This document shows positions 26,743-37,080 of a DNA stretch of 40,345 nucleotides, in pieces. The position numbers and the translations under genes are program-made. The stretch is taken from NCBI GenBank assembly GCA_947491225.1, contig CANLIE010000028.1, positions 1 to 40,345 of the forward strand. Reading direction: 5' to 3'. The notes beneath the pieces are model-generated. The model searched no databases. It worked only from the letters and a program-made list of their open reading frames with translations, and was not told the origin of the DNA. Numbering within the stretch: the stretch's first letter is position 1; each line of letters starts with the position of its first letter. This stretch comes from an uncultured Cellulophaga sp. Lineage in GTDB: Bacteria > Bacteroidota > Bacteroidia > Flavobacteriales > Flavobacteriaceae.

Positions 26743-29274
26743 TTATTCTTCTGTTTTGTTAGTATCAGTATCAATAGCCGTGCCATCTTCTGTATTCACA
26801 TCTATATTCAAAACACTTTCATCATCCACTGCATCTTCATCTTTAATAACTTTAGCAACGGCAGCTATGGAATCATTCCCTTTAATATTGATTAATTTTA
26901 CTCCTTGAGTTGCCCTACCCATTACTCTTAAATCTTCTACGCCCATACGTATTGCAATACCAGATTTATTAATAATCATTAAATCATCTGTATCTGACAC
27001 GTTTTTGATTGCTACTAGACCTCCTGTTTTTTCTGTAATAGAAATTGTTTTAACTCCTTTTCCTCCTCTGTTGGTTATTCTATAGTCTTCTAAACTAGAA
27101 CGTTTTCCGTAACCATTTTCAGATACTACCAATATATCTTGTTCAAAATCATTAATAGATACCATTCCTACAACTTCATCTTTATCATCTGCTAGAGTAA
27201 TACCTCTTACACCAGATGCATTTCTACCCATTGGTCTTGTCTTACCTTCTTCAAACCTTATTGCTTTACCAGATTTTAATCCTAAGAATATTTGACTTGT
27301 TCCTGTCGTCAATTTAGCTTCTAAAAGTTCATCACCCTCCCTAACACCTATGGCATTTATACCATTTAAACGTGGCCTAGAATATTGTTCTAAAGAAGTC
27401 TTTTTAACAGTTCCTTTTTTGGTAGCCATAATAACATAGTGACTGTTAACGTACTCCTCATCTTTAAGGTCTTGAGTACATATAAATGCCATTACCTTAT
27501 CATCTTGTTCTATATTAATTAAGTTTTGAATAGCTCTTCCTTTAGATGTTTTACTACCTTCTGGAATTTCATATACACGCATCCAGAAACATTTTCCTTT
27601 TTGCGTAAAGAACAACATATACTGGTGGTTTGTACCAACAAATAAATGTTCTAAGAAATCTTCATTCCTTGTTGATGATGCTTTTTGTCCAACTCCTCCC
27701 CTGTTCTGAGTTTTATATTCAGTTAATGCAGTTCTCTTTATATAACCTGCATGAGAAATGGTAATAACCACTTGCTCATCTGGTATCATATCTTCTATAC
27801 TTAAATTACCACCTGCAAAATTAATCTCAGACCTTCTTTTGTCTCCGTATTTTTCTTTAACTTCTAAAAGTTCGTCTTTAATAATTTGCATCCTACGATC
27901 TTCATTTGCAAGAATATCTTTTAAGTCTGCAATTGTTTTTACTATCTCTTCATACTCAGCCCTTAACTTATCTTGCTCTAGACCAGTTAATTGACGCAAA
28001 CGCATTTCTACAATTGCTTTTGCTTGTATTTCAGAAAGTTTAAACCTTTCTATTAAATTTTCTCTAGCCTCATCTGCGTTAGAAGACCCTCTTATAATGG
28101 CTATTACTTCGTCTATATTATCAGACGCAATAATTAATCCTTCCAAAATATGAGCTCTATCTTCTGCTTTTTTAAGCTCAAACTGTGTTCTACGTACAAC
28201 TACTTCATGACGATGTTCCACAAAATAGTGAATCATTTCCTTAACATTAAGTAATTGCGGTCTACCTTTTACTAGAGCAATATTATTAACACTAAAAGAT
28301 GTCTGTAGAGCAGTGTATTTATATAGAGTATTTAAAACTATATTAGGTATTGCATCTCTTTTTAGTATATATACGATTCGCATACCATTTCTATCAGATT
28401 CATCCCTGATAATAGAAATACCTTCTATTTTTTTGTCATTTACTAGGTCTGCAGTTTTTTTAATCATATCAGCTTTATTTACCTGATATGGTATCTCTGT
28501 AACAACAATACATTCTCTACCTTGAACTTCTTCAAAAGTAGCTTTAGCACGCATCATTACACGCCCACGACCTGTTTTAAAGGCTTCTTTAACACCATCA
28601 TAACCATATATAATACCTCCTGTTGGAAAATCTGGTGCTTTAATATGAGTTATTAACTCATCTATCTCAATATCATTATTGTCAATATAAGCAATGGTAC
28701 CGTCTACAACTTCTGTTAAGTTATGCGGAGGCATATTTGTTGCCATACCTACTGCAATACCGGAAGCACCATTTACTAATAAGTTTGGAATTCTTGCTGG
28801 TAAAACAGTGGGTTCTTTTAAAGAATCATCAAAGTTCAACTGATGATCTACAGTATCTTTTTCAATATCTGCCAACATGTCATCAGCAATCTTACGCATA
28901 CGTGCTTCAGTATAACGCATTGCTGCTGGACTATCACCGTCAATAGAACCAAAGTTACCTTGCCCATCAACCAGCATATATCTTAGACTCCACTCCTGTG
29001 CCATACGCACCATAGAATCATATACAGAAGTATCTCCATGTGGATGATACTTACCTAGAACCTCACCCACAATACGGGCAGATTTCTTATGTGCGCTATT
29101 GGAACGAACACCCAACTCATGCATACCATACAAAACCCTTCTATGTACTGGCTTTAACCCATCTCTTACATCTGGTAAGGCTCGTGATACAATAACCGAC
29201 ATTGAATAATCAATGTAGGCAGATTTCATTTCGTCTTCTATGTTTATTGGAATAATTTTTTCCCCTTCTGCCAT
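26743..29274 (-). CDS. gyrA: DNA gyrase subunit A
   Basis: The cutting and religating subunit of DNA gyrase, which introduces negative supercoils using ATP hydrolysed by GyrB. The 843-residue protein has the winged-helix/tower breakage domain with catalytic Tyr121 in [10 protein letters not shown], and a C-terminal beta-pinwheel. GyrA-box-like motifs are QNRGGVGQ and TNRGGKGV. The quinolone-resistance region reads [17 protein letters not shown]: Thr82 corresponds to E. coli Ser83 and Asp86 to Asp87. Thr at that place is the wild-type state in Flavobacterium, so it is not by itself evidence of resistance. The C-terminal tail is acidic ([20 protein letters not shown]). The 258-nt gap to clpC shows no clear consensus promoter. 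Confidence 0.97.
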   Translation of the reverse strand: MAEGEKIIPINIEDEMKSAYIDYSMSVIVSRALPDVRDGLKPVHRRVLYGMHELGVRSNSAHKKSARIVGEVLGKYHPHGDTSVYDSMVRMAQEWSLRYMLVDGQGNFGSIDGDSPAAMRYTEARMRKIADDMLADIEKDTVDHQLNFDDSLKEPTVLPARIPNLLVNGASGIAVGMATNMPPHNLTEVVDGTIAYIDNNDIEIDELITHIKAPDFPTGGIIYGYDGVKEAFKTGRGRVMMRAKATFEEVQGRECIVVTEIPYQVNKADMIKKTADLVNDKKIEGISIIRDESDRNGMRIVYILKRDAIPNIVLNTLYKYTALQTSFSVNNIALVKGRPQLLNVKEMIHYFVEHRHEVVVRRTQFELKKAEDRAHILEGLIIASDNIDEVIAIIRGSSNADEARENLIERFKLSEIQAKAIVEMRLRQLTGLEQDKLRAEYEEIVKTIADLKDILANEDRRMQIIKDELLEVKEKYGDKRRSEINFAGGNLSIEDMIPDEQVVITISHAGYIKRTALTEYKTQNRGGVGQKASSTRNEDFLEHLFVGTNHQYMLFFTQKGKCFWMRVYEIPEGSKTSKGRAIQNLINIEQDDKVMAFICTQDLKDEEYVNSHYVIMATKKGTVKKTSLEQYSRPRLNGINAIGVREGDELLEAKLTTGTSQIFLGLKSGKAIRFEEGKTRPMGRNASGVRGITLADDKDEVVGMVSINDFEQDILVVSENGYGKRSSLEDYRITNRGGKGVKTISITEKTGGLVAIKNVSDTDDLMIINKSGIAIRMGVEDLRVMGRATQGVKLINIKGNDSIAAVAKVIKDEDAVDDESVLNIDVNTEDGTAIDTDTNKTEE

Positions 29275-29532
29275 ATTAAAATCTTATATACTATTTTGAT
29301 TAAAAATTGATGCCAATATACATAAAATGCTAACGAGAAAAGTATATTAAATAGACTTTAATACATTTTTTATTAACACTTATTTAAATGAAAATAGTTA
29401 ATAATTTATTTCGATTTTATTAAAATGGTTGGTTTTTTCGTCAAATAATGCAACTTTAACGAATAATAGGTATGGTATTTGTCGTAGGTAACAATAGATT
29501 TATTACTTTTATAATTGATTAAGGATTAATTT

Positions 29533-32079
29533 ATGGATGACAATTTTTCACCTAGAGTAAAAGATGTAATTGCCTATAGCAAAGAAGAAGCTTTAAGGCT
29601 CGGACACGACTTCATTGGCACCGAGCACTTAATGCTAGGTCTTTTACGCGATGGTAATGGAAAAGCAATTAATATATTAGATGCACTAGAAGTAGATTTA
29701 GATCATTTGCGACGCAAAGTGGAAATACTTAGCCCAGCAAATCCTAATTCTGATAATCTTCAAAAGGACAAAAAGAACTTGCATTTGACAAGACAAGCAG
29801 AACGCGCATTAAAAACAACCTTTTTAGAAGCCAAGCTTTTTCAAAGCTCTTCTATTAATACTGCACATCTTTTGCTATGTATTTTAAGAAACGAAAACGA
29901 TCCTACAACAAAATTACTACATAAATTAAAAGTAGATTATGATAGTGTTAAAGGTGAGTTTAAATCCATCATTACAAAAGATGAAGATTATATTGACGCT
30001 CCTAGGGCAGAATCTTTTTCTAGTGACTCTGATAGTGACAATGATGAAAAAGAAAACTTTGGGTCTTCTTCTGGTCAAAAAGGCAACAAAAAGTCCAAAA
30101 CTCCTGTTTTAGATAATTTTGGTAGAGATTTAACAAAAATGGCAGAAGAAAATAAATTAGATCCTGTTGTTGGACGTGAAAAAGAAATAGAAAGAGTTTC
30201 TCAAATACTAAGCAGAAGAAAGAAAAATAATCCCCTTCTAATAGGTGAACCTGGTGTTGGTAAAAGTGCTATAGCAGAAGGTTTAGCACTACGGATTATT
30301 AACAAAAAAGTATCTAGAATTCTATATAACAAGCGAGTGGTAACTCTAGATTTAGCATCATTGGTTGCAGGCACAAAATACAGAGGTCAGTTTGAAGAGC
30401 GTATGAAAGCAGTGATGAATGAGTTGGAAAAAAATGAAGATATTATTCTTTTTATTGATGAAATTCATACAATTGTTGGTGCTGGAGGGGCAACTGGAAG
30501 TTTAGATGCATCCAATATGTTTAAACCTGCATTGGCACGTGGAGAAATACAATGTATAGGAGCTACTACTCTAGATGAATATAGGCAATACATAGAAAAA
30601 GATGGAGCATTAGAACGTCGTTTTCAAAAAGTAATAGTAGAGCCTACCACAGTAGATGAGACCATTGAAATTTTACAAAATATTAAAGGCAAATACGAGG
30701 AACATCATAATGTAAATTACACTGACGAAGCTATTCTTGCTTGCGTAAAACTAACGAACCGTTATATGACTGACCGTTTTTTACCAGATAAAGCTATTGA
30801 TGCCTTAGATGAAGCTGGGTCCAGAGTACACATAGTTAATATGGATGTTCCTAAGCAAATTTTAGAACTAGAAAAACAGCTAGAAGATGTAAGGGATCTT
30901 AAAATTACCGTTGTAAAAAAACAACGCTATGAAGAAGCTGCTAAGCTAAGAGATGATGAAAAAAGAATTGAAAAAGACTTAGCTATTGCTCAAGAAAAGT
31001 GGGAAGAAGAAAGTAAATTACATAGAGAAACTGTTACTGAAAGTAATGTTGCAGATGTAGTTTCTATGATGAGTGGTATTCCTGTAAATAGAATTGCACA
31101 AACTGAAATTAATAAATTAGCAGAATTACCCAACTTAATAAAAGGTAATGTAATTGGTCAAGATGATGCTGTTGCTAAAGTATCTAAAGCTATACAACGT
31201 AACAGGGCTGGGCTAAAAGATCCTAACAAACCCATTGGATCATTTATATTTTTAGGACAAACTGGTGTTGGCAAGACTCAATTAGCTAAAGTATTGGCTA
31301 AAGAATTATTTGATTCTGAAGATGCTCTAATACGCATTGATATGAGTGAGTATATGGAGAAATTTGCCATATCTAGATTAGTGGGTGCACCTCCAGGATA
31401 TGTTGGTTATGAAGAAGGAGGGCAGTTAACCGAAAAAGTTCGTAGAAAACCATACTCTGTTGTATTGCTAGATGAAGTTGAAAAAGCCCATCCTGATGTA
31501 TTTAATATGATGCTACAGGTATTGGATGATGGTTTCTTAACAGATAGTTTAGGTCGTAAGATAGATTTTAGAAATACAATCATAATTATGACCTCAAACA
31601 TAGGTGCCCGTCAATTAAAAGACTTTGGGCAAGGCGTCGGTTTTGGTACTTCAGCTAAAAAAGCACAAGCAGACTCATACCAAAAAAGTGTGATAGAAAA
31701 TGCACTTAAAAAAGCATTTGCTCCTGAGTTCTTAAACAGAATTGATGATGTTATTGTATTTAATCCTTTAGAAAGAGAAGATATCCATAAGATTATAGAT
31801 ATAGAGTTAAATAAGCTTTATGCTAGGATTAAAGATTTAGGGTACAACCTAACTTTATCAGAAAAAGCTAAAGATTATATAGCTGACAAAGGTTTTGATA
31901 AACAATATGGGGCAAGACCATTAAAAAGGGCTATTCAAAAATACATAGAAGATGCCTTAGCTGAAGAAATTGTTAATTCAAAATTAGAAGAAGGTAATAG
32001 TATTTTTATGGACTTAAATGAAAGTAAAGAAGAGCTTACTATTAAAATAAAGAAAGAAGGAAAAGCCTCAGAAGCTTAA
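29533..32079 (+). CDS. clpC: ClpC-type AAA+ unfoldase of the Clp protease
   Basis: An 848-residue Hsp100 chaperone that unfolds proteins and threads them into the ClpP peptidase. Domain order: two N-terminal Clp_N repeats (about 1-145); a Ser/Asp-rich linker (about 157-190); AAA+ module 1 with Walker [10 protein letters not shown] (about 236) and Walker B ILFIDEIH; a middle coiled segment with a UVR-like motif ([18 protein letters not shown], about 473); AAA+ module 2 with GQTGVGKTQ (about 575), [14 protein letters not shown], and the GVGFGTS loop that fits the IGF-type ClpP-docking motif; and a D2 small domain with [11 protein letters not shown]. This pattern is ClpC, not ClpA or ClpB. It is divergent from gyrA and ends in a strong terminator. 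Confidence 0.95.
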   Translation: MDDNFSPRVKDVIAYSKEEALRLGHDFIGTEHLMLGLLRDGNGKAINILDALEVDLDHLRRKVEILSPANPNSDNLQKDKKNLHLTRQAERALKTTFLEAKLFQSSSINTAHLLLCILRNENDPTTKLLHKLKVDYDSVKGEFKSIITKDEDYIDAPRAESFSSDSDSDNDEKENFGSSSGQKGNKKSKTPVLDNFGRDLTKMAEENKLDPVVGREKEIERVSQILSRRKKNNPLLIGEPGVGKSAIAEGLALRIINKKVSRILYNKRVVTLDLASLVAGTKYRGQFEERMKAVMNELEKNEDIILFIDEIHTIVGAGGATGSLDASNMFKPALARGEIQCIGATTLDEYRQYIEKDGALERRFQKVIVEPTTVDETIEILQNIKGKYEEHHNVNYTDEAILACVKLTNRYMTDRFLPDKAIDALDEAGSRVHIVNMDVPKQILELEKQLEDVRDLKITVVKKQRYEEAAKLRDDEKRIEKDLAIAQEKWEEESKLHRETVTESNVADVVSMMSGIPVNRIAQTEINKLAELPNLIKGNVIGQDDAVAKVSKAIQRNRAGLKDPNKPIGSFIFLGQTGVGKTQLAKVLAKELFDSEDALIRIDMSEYMEKFAISRLVGAPPGYVGYEEGGQLTEKVRRKPYSVVLLDEVEKAHPDVFNMMLQVLDDGFLTDSLGRKIDFRNTIIIMTSNIGARQLKDFGQGVGFGTSAKKAQADSYQKSVIENALKKAFAPEFLNRIDDVIVFNPLEREDIHKIIDIELNKLYARIKDLGYNLTLSEKAKDYIADKGFDKQYGARPLKRAIQKYIEDALAEEIVNSKLEEGNSIFMDLNESKEELTIKIKKEGKASEA

Positions 32080-32091
32080 AAATCAAAAAAG

Positions 32092-32129
32092 AAGAGGGTG
32101 TCTAAAAAATTAAGACACCCTCTTTTTTT
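32092..32129 (+). terminator. Rho-independent terminator of clpC
   Basis: AAGAGGGTGTCT (32092-32103) pairs with AGACACCCTCTT (32113-32124) over 12 bp, with a 9-nt A/T loop, and is followed by TTTTTG. It starts 12 nt after the clpC stop. The rest of the 315-nt gap up to 32395 is A/T-rich; I see no gene and no consensus promoter there. Confidence 0.92.
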
Positions 32130-32394
32130 GTTATGGGTTTTTCAAAAAATAGTCTTAAAAGACGGTTTTGCTAAAAGAAAAAGAATATTTATTTCCCTTT
32201 ATTTAAACCATTAAAAACTGATTTCGATTCAAATATTAAAAAGCACTTGAATTGACAGCCTTTTTATGGTGTACATCTGAATGGTAATCAAACCCAATTT
32301 AAAAGGATATTTCTACCTTTTATCTATTTTTTTTCAATTTAAATAGATATAGATATAATTTAGCAGTAGAACACTTTTTTACGCATATCTGAAG

Positions 32395-32802
32395 ATGGGG
32401 CAAATCAAAAAACCAGTAGTTATTAAAGAATATCAATTAGAAACTGGAAAAGTTTTTATTTATGATAATTATATGGTTACATCCTTCAATGAAGGAACAA
32501 CAGTTACTTTAGATAAAGTCTTTCAAATAATAGGAATATCTGAAATACATTTTAGGAATAAAGATTTTGGATATATAAGTTTACGTAAATATTCTTATGC
32601 AATAGATCCCACTATATACAATTACATAAGAGGTTTAGAAAATCTTAAAGCTTTTGCTATTGTTTCTATTAAAGAAATAGATATGCATAATTTTAAAATA
32701 GAAAAAATGTTCTATAAAAAGCCTATGAAGTTCTTTATTGAATACAATAATGCCCTTACTTGGGTAAAAAGAAGATTAACAATAACCGCTTCCAAAAAGT
32801 AA
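32395..32802 (+). CDS. Unknown 135-residue protein, possible STAS/SpoIIAA-like fold
   Basis: A 135-residue soluble, basic protein with no signal peptide. I do not recognise it by sequence. The alternation of strands (GKVFIYDNYMVTSF, GYISLRKYSYAID, LKAFAIVS, KFFIEYNN) and helices, with a closing ALTWVKRRL helix, resembles the small STAS/SpoIIAA-like proteins that are common in Bacteroidota. That assignment is tentative. The start is ATG at 32395. It lies alone on its strand after the clpC terminator, and its stop is only 2 nt from that of the convergent NAD(P)HX repair gene, so transcripts from the two sides must overlap. Confidence 0.65.
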   Translation: MGQIKKPVVIKEYQLETGKVFIYDNYMVTSFNEGTTVTLDKVFQIIGISEIHFRNKDFGYISLRKYSYAIDPTIYNYIRGLENLKAFAIVSIKEIDMHNFKIEKMFYKKPMKFFIEYNNALTWVKRRLTITASKK

Positions 32803-32804
32803 AA

Positions 32805-34355
32805 CTACCCTTGTTGTTTTTGTTGTTGATTTTGTATAGGAGCTTCTGGCCTACTAAACAATTCTATAAACGCCCCACCAATAGTGTTGGCTATACTAGA
32901 AGCAGTTAATGATTGGTAACCTAAATTCTCTACAGCTATGTCCCCAGCACTTCCATGAAGATAAACCCCAAAAATTGCAGCTATTACTGGTGAATAACCC
33001 TGAGCAATTAGCCCCGTAACCAATCCTGTTAAAACATCTCCGCTTCCTGCAGTGGCCATTCCTGGATTACCAGATGTATTTATAAAACCTTTCCCTTTAT
33101 ATAAAGTTATAGTATGTGCTCCTTTTATTACCAATACACAATTAAACTTGTTAGAAAATTCTTTTGCTTTTTCTAATTTATCAAAATCATTTTTCCAACT
33201 ACCAATCAAACATTCTAACTCTTTAGGATGTGGAGTTAACACTGTATCTACTGGTAATAACTTTAATAATTCCTTATTTTTAGCTAAAATGTTCAGTGCA
33301 TCTGCATCTATTACTAGAGACTGAGTATTCTTTGAAAGGAATTTCTCAAAAGCTTCTCTTGTTTTTTTATCTGTTCCCAACCCAGGTCCCACTCCAATTA
33401 CTGTAGAATTAACAGAAAAATCAAAATCATCCATAATTTGTTCGGAAGTTGTAGTTTGCACCATTATTTCTGGCAAAGCAGTTTGCATTGGTACATAACC
33501 ACATTTAGGTATATATGCAGAAACTAATCCGCTACCAGAATGTAATGCACCTTTAGCAGCCAAAATAGCTGCACCTATTTTACCATAACTACCTCCTACA
33601 ATAAGTGAATGTCCATAAGTTCCTTTGTGTGTAAATTTTTCTCTTGGCAAATACCATTGTAACACTTCATTTTTACTAATTAAATCAAATTCAGTTTCTG
33701 TAGCAGTCAAATATTCTGAATCAATACCTATATCAATAATTTCCCAATGATTACAATAAATACCCGTTTCTGGCAAAAAGAAAGCTAATTTTGGGGACTG
33801 AAAAGTTAAAATATGATTTGCCTGTATTATGGCATTTGAACTTTTTACTAACCTATCTAAAAACAAACCTGAAGGCACGTCTACTGATAAAATAAAAGCA
33901 CCAGAACTATTAATATGACCCATTAATTGAGTAACCCAATAAACAGGTGTTCTATTTAAGCCAATCCCAAAAATAGCATCAATTACAATATCTTCCTTAG
34001 TTATTTGAGGCATTTCACTATCTTCAGAAAGAAAATTAGGCCATATTTTCCTATCTTTAAGACGCTTTAAATTGATTAAAAAATCATCTGTCCTTTTTTC
34101 ATTATAATCTACAATATATACCTCAATATTATAGCCATGCTCTTGTAAATGTCTTGCAACAGCCAAACCATTTCCTCCATTATTTCCTATACCACAAAAC
34201 AAGTGTATTTTTGGTTGCGCCCCCTTCAATCTTAAATGCAACCAGTTAAAAATCTGTAGCGCTACACGCTCCATTAACTCATTACTTGTAATTTGTTGTT
34301 TTTTAATTGTAAACTTATTAGCTTCATATATTTGTTCTCCTGTAAAAATTTTCAT
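32805..34355 (-). CDS. nnr: Bifunctional NAD(P)HX epimerase / ADP-dependent dehydratase
   Basis: A 516-residue repair enzyme. Its N-terminal epimerase (YjeF_N, about 1-215) interconverts R- and S-NAD(P)HX, with CGIGNNGGNGLAVARHL and DAIFGIGLNR. Its C-terminal ribokinase-like dehydratase (about 225-500) uses ADP to restore NAD(P)H: KGTYGHSLIVGGSYGKIGAAILAAKGAL, VIGVGPGLG, VLTPHPKELECL and the catalytic Asp in GMATAGSGDVLTGL. Both halves look complete. The last dozen residues are Gln-rich (NQQQKQQG) and low-complexity. It is divergent from the thr locus, and the 276-nt region between them belongs mostly to the thrA leader. Confidence 0.94.
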   Translation of the reverse strand: MKIFTGEQIYEANKFTIKKQQITSNELMERVALQIFNWLHLRLKGAQPKIHLFCGIGNNGGNGLAVARHLQEHGYNIEVYIVDYNEKRTDDFLINLKRLKDRKIWPNFLSEDSEMPQITKEDIVIDAIFGIGLNRTPVYWVTQLMGHINSSGAFILSVDVPSGLFLDRLVKSSNAIIQANHILTFQSPKLAFFLPETGIYCNHWEIIDIGIDSEYLTATETEFDLISKNEVLQWYLPREKFTHKGTYGHSLIVGGSYGKIGAAILAAKGALHSGSGLVSAYIPKCGYVPMQTALPEIMVQTTTSEQIMDDFDFSVNSTVIGVGPGLGTDKKTREAFEKFLSKNTQSLVIDADALNILAKNKELLKLLPVDTVLTPHPKELECLIGSWKNDFDKLEKAKEFSNKFNCVLVIKGAHTITLYKGKGFINTSGNPGMATAGSGDVLTGLVTGLIAQGYSPVIAAIFGVYLHGSAGDIAVENLGYQSLTASSIANTIGGAFIELFSRPEAPIQNQQQKQQG

Positions 34356-34400
34356 CCAATAAAAATATTAGTCTTTTACTATTAAATATGTAAAAATTAT

Positions 34401-34413
34401 ACAAATCATTTGT
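34401..34413. promoter_or_regulatory. Palindrome overlapping the -33 element of the thrA promoter
   Basis: ACAAAT-C-ATTTGT is a perfect 6-bp inverted repeat that includes the -33 TTTG. It could be an operator or just chance in AT-rich DNA. Confidence 0.3.
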
Positions 34414-34439
34414 TTAAAAAAACAAAAGTACTACATTTG
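34409..34439 (+). promoter_or_regulatory. Consensus Bacteroidota promoter of the thr operon
   Basis: TTTG at 34409-34412, a spacer of exactly 19 nt, then TACATTTG at 34432-34439. This is a full match to the known TTTG-N19-TAnnTTTG consensus and the best promoter in the window. Transcription would start near 34446, about 26 nt before the leader peptide and about 186 nt before thrA. Confidence 0.85.
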
Positions 34440-34471
34440 GGTTATTAATAAGCATTGCTTAAATAAACATT

Positions 34472-34549
34472 TTGGACAACATAACTACATTTTCTATATC
34501 TATTATTACTTGTGTTACAACTAACACAACAATTACCCCAAAGGGGTAA
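34472..34549 (+). CDS. Thr/Ile-rich leader peptide of the thr operon
   Basis: A 25-codon reading frame starting with TTG at 34472 and ending with TAA at 34547-34549. An in-frame stop lies at 34460-34462, and no ATG is available. Thr occupies eight positions (5, 6, 13, 16, 17, 19, 20, 22) and Ile five (4, 9, 11, 12, 21), so 13 of 25 codons call for these two amino acids. The peptide begins DNITTFSIS and ends TTITPKG. This composition, right behind a consensus promoter and ahead of thrA, is the mark of ribosome-mediated attenuation, as in E. coli thrL, which also senses Thr and Ile. It is not homologous in sequence to thrL. Confidence 0.82.
   Translation: MDNITTFSISIITCVTTNTTITPKG
34510..34529 (+). 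promoter_or_regulatory. Pause or alternative hairpin within the thr leader
   Basis: TTGTGTT and AACACAA pair over 7 bp around the loop ACAACT. It covers Thr codons 16, 17, 19 and 20 of the leader peptide, so ribosomes on those codons would melt it. It could be the polymerase pause structure that keeps transcription and translation in step. Confidence 0.55.
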
Positions 34550-34562
34550 TCTTTATATATAA
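34532..34562 (+). terminator. Attenuator hairpin of the thr operon
   Basis: ATTACCCC (34532-34539) pairs with GGGGTAAT (34543-34550) over 8 bp around the loop AAA, followed by CTTTATATATAAT. The stem holds the last codons and the stop codon of the leader peptide. A further hairpin, GTATTG with CAATAC (34578-34595), lies between it and thrA. That it terminates transcription is inferred; the T-tract is interrupted by A residues. Confidence 0.75.
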
Positions 34563-34631
34563 TACACGTCCATTTACGTATTGTTCTCTCAATACAAATA
34601 CATATAAAAATCTATAATTATCTTATTTACA

Positions 34632-37076
34632 ATGAAAATATTAAAGTTTGGTGGAACTTCAATTGACAGTGCCAAAAATATAGAATTGGTAAAAAATATA
34701 GTTTCACAATCTACTTCAAAAATAGCTGTTATTGTTTCTGCTTTTGGTGGTATAACAGACCTTTTATTAGAAGCTGCTAAATTGGCATCATTACATAAAG
34801 GAGGATACAAAAAAATATTCCTTAAAATTGAAGATAAACATATAAATATTATAAAAAAATTAATTCCTATAACTAACCAAAGTAGAGTTTTAAGCACCGT
34901 AAAAAGTGAATTGAATACTTTAGAAACTTTGTTAGAAAGTGCTTTTCTTATTGGTGAAATAACACCAAAACTATCTTATAAAATAGTAAGTTATGGTGAA
35001 TTATTATCCTCTTATATTATTAGTGAATTTTTTATAGCTGAAGAATTGAATGCTATTTATAAAGATAGCAGGGAGCTTATGCAAACAGATTTTAATTATG
35101 ATAAAGCTTACATATCTGATATTAGCAATACTAATAAATTAATATTAGATTTCTTTACTAAAAACAAAAACGCAATAACAGTGTTGGGTGGTTTTATAGC
35201 CTCTTCTACTAACGAAAACTCCTCAACTTTACATCATAGTGGGGCAGATTATACTGCATCTATAATAGCTGCTGCAGTAAATGCAGATAGTTTAGAAATA
35301 TGGACAGACGTTAGTGGTATGTATACTGCAAATCCAAAAATAGTAAAGCAAGCCAAACCCATTAAAAATATATCATATGAAGAAGCAATGGAACTTTCTC
35401 ATTTTGGAGCCAAGGTTTTATACCCTCCTGCCATTCAACCTGTAATGAACAAAGGTATATCCATATACATTAAAAATACTTTTAATCCAGAATCTAAGGG
35501 TACACTAATAACAAAAAAGCATAAAGAAAATGGAAAAACCGTACGCGGTATAAGTCATATAGAAAATATAAGCCTTTTATCTTTGGAAGGCTCTGGTATG
35601 GTAGGTATGCCAGGAATGTCAAAACGTTTTTTTGAAGTTCTTTCTTTAGTAAAAATAAATATTGTATTAATAACACAAGCATCTTCTGAACATTCTATAT
35701 GCATTGCTATTTCAGCGGATGATGTAGCTCTTGCTGAAAAAGCTATAAATGCTGAATTTAAATATGAAATCTCCTTAAAAAAGATTAATTCAGTTCTAGT
35801 TGAAAACAATTTAGCAATCATTGCTTTGGTTGGTGATAATATGAAAAACCATCAAGGGTTAAGTGGTAAAATGTTTAGCACTCTTGGTAAAAACAATGTA
35901 AACATTAGAGTAATAGCACAAGGATCGTCTGAACGAAATATTTCTTCAGTTATAAACAAATATGATGTTAAAAAAGCTTTAAATTCCTTACACGAAGAAT
36001 TTTTTGAAGAAAACACAAAACAACTAAACTTATTTATTATGGGAGTTGGTAATGTTGGTTCTAGATTAATTCATCAAATTAAGCAACAAAGAAAATACTT
36101 AAAAGAAAACCTTAAATTAAATTTAAGAATAATTGGTATTTCAAATTCCAGAACTATGTTCTTCAATGAAGATGGAATCTCTTTAAAAAATTGGGAAGTT
36201 GAATTAACTAATGGAGAAAAAGCAGACAAGGAAGTTTTTTTTAATACTATAAAAAAATTAAACTACAGAAATAGTATTTTTATTGATAATACCGCCAGTA
36301 GTGTAATTTCACAAACATATGCACAATATTTAAGTAACAGTATTTCTGTTGTTACATGTAACAAAATTGCTTGCTCATCTAAGTATAAAAACTATAAAAA
36401 CCTAAAATACTTGGCTCAAAAATACAATGCCCCATTTCTATTTGAAACCAATGTTGGTGCGGGCTTACCTATTATAGATACATTAAAACACCTTATTGCT
36501 TCAGGAGATAAAATTTTAAAAATCCAAGCAATGCTATCAGGAAGTTTAAACTTCGTTTTTAATACTTTTAATGATACAACAACTTTTTATAATGTTGTGA
36601 AACAAGCACAAGAAGAAGGTTATACAGAACCAGATCCTAAAATAGATTTAAGCGGTGTAGATGTTGCTAGAAAAATATTGATTTTAGCTAGGGAAAGTGG
36701 TTATGAAATTGATATAAGTGAAATAGAAAACAATCCTTTTTTATCACAAGAAAGTTTAAACACAACTAATAATGATGACTTTTTTGCATCGCTTACAAAA
36801 GACGAAACTTATTTTCAAAAACTGTATAATGATGCCAAAAAGAACAATTGTATACTTAAATATGTAGCCCAGTTTGAAAACGGCAAAGCAAGTGTTGGTC
36901 TACAACAAATTCCTATAGGGCATACCTTTTACAATCTAGAAGGTAGTGATAATATTGTATTATTTTATACAGAAAGATACCCTAACCGACCTATGATTAT
37001 AAAAGGAGCAGGTGCAGGAGCAGATGTTACAGCTTCTGGTATATTTGCAGATATTATAAGAATAGGAAATTACTAA
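34632..37076 (+). CDS. thrA: Bifunctional aspartokinase / homoserine dehydrogenase I
   Basis: An 814-residue fused enzyme catalysing the first and third steps of the aspartate pathway to threonine, methionine and isoleucine. The N-terminal aspartokinase (about 1-300) has KFGGTS (5-10), GELLSSYI, GGFIASSTNENSSTLHHSGADYTASI (about 186-211) and EIWTDVSGMYTANPK. Two ACT domains (about 311-460) should bind the feedback effector, threonine. The homoserine dehydrogenase half (about 465-814) begins with the nucleotide loop MGVGNVGSR (470-478). It also has TNVGAGLPIIDTL, MLSGSLNFVFN, EGYTEPDPKIDLSGVDVARKILILARE and GAGAGADVTASGIFADI. It is the first structural gene after the attenuator and is followed by thrB after 4 nt. 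Confidence 0.97.
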   Translation: MKILKFGGTSIDSAKNIELVKNIVSQSTSKIAVIVSAFGGITDLLLEAAKLASLHKGGYKKIFLKIEDKHINIIKKLIPITNQSRVLSTVKSELNTLETLLESAFLIGEITPKLSYKIVSYGELLSSYIISEFFIAEELNAIYKDSRELMQTDFNYDKAYISDISNTNKLILDFFTKNKNAITVLGGFIASSTNENSSTLHHSGADYTASIIAAAVNADSLEIWTDVSGMYTANPKIVKQAKPIKNISYEEAMELSHFGAKVLYPPAIQPVMNKGISIYIKNTFNPESKGTLITKKHKENGKTVRGISHIENISLLSLEGSGMVGMPGMSKRFFEVLSLVKINIVLITQASSEHSICIAISADDVALAEKAINAEFKYEISLKKINSVLVENNLAIIALVGDNMKNHQGLSGKMFSTLGKNNVNIRVIAQGSSERNISSVINKYDVKKALNSLHEEFFEENTKQLNLFIMGVGNVGSRLIHQIKQQRKYLKENLKLNLRIIGISNSRTMFFNEDGISLKNWEVELTNGEKADKEVFFNTIKKLNYRNSIFIDNTASSVISQTYAQYLSNSISVVTCNKIACSSKYKNYKNLKYLAQKYNAPFLFETNVGAGLPIIDTLKHLIASGDKILKIQAMLSGSLNFVFNTFNDTTTFYNVVKQAQEEGYTEPDPKIDLSGVDVARKILILARESGYEIDISEIENNPFLSQESLNTTNNDDFFASLTKDETYFQKLYNDAKKNNCILKYVAQFENGKASVGLQQIPIGHTFYNLEGSDNIVLFYTERYPNRPMIIKGAGAGADVTASGIFADIIRIGNY

Positions 37077-37080
37077 AACT

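Noticed and set aside
26709-26786. Upstream extension of the exported TPR protein overlapping gyrA
   Set aside because: The downstream Met begins a clear signal peptide; the extension would destroy it.
29023-29055. GyrA Thr82 as a quinolone-resistance mutation
   Set aside because: Thr at this position is the known wild-type residue in Flavobacterium GyrA; the second hot-spot Asp86 is intact.
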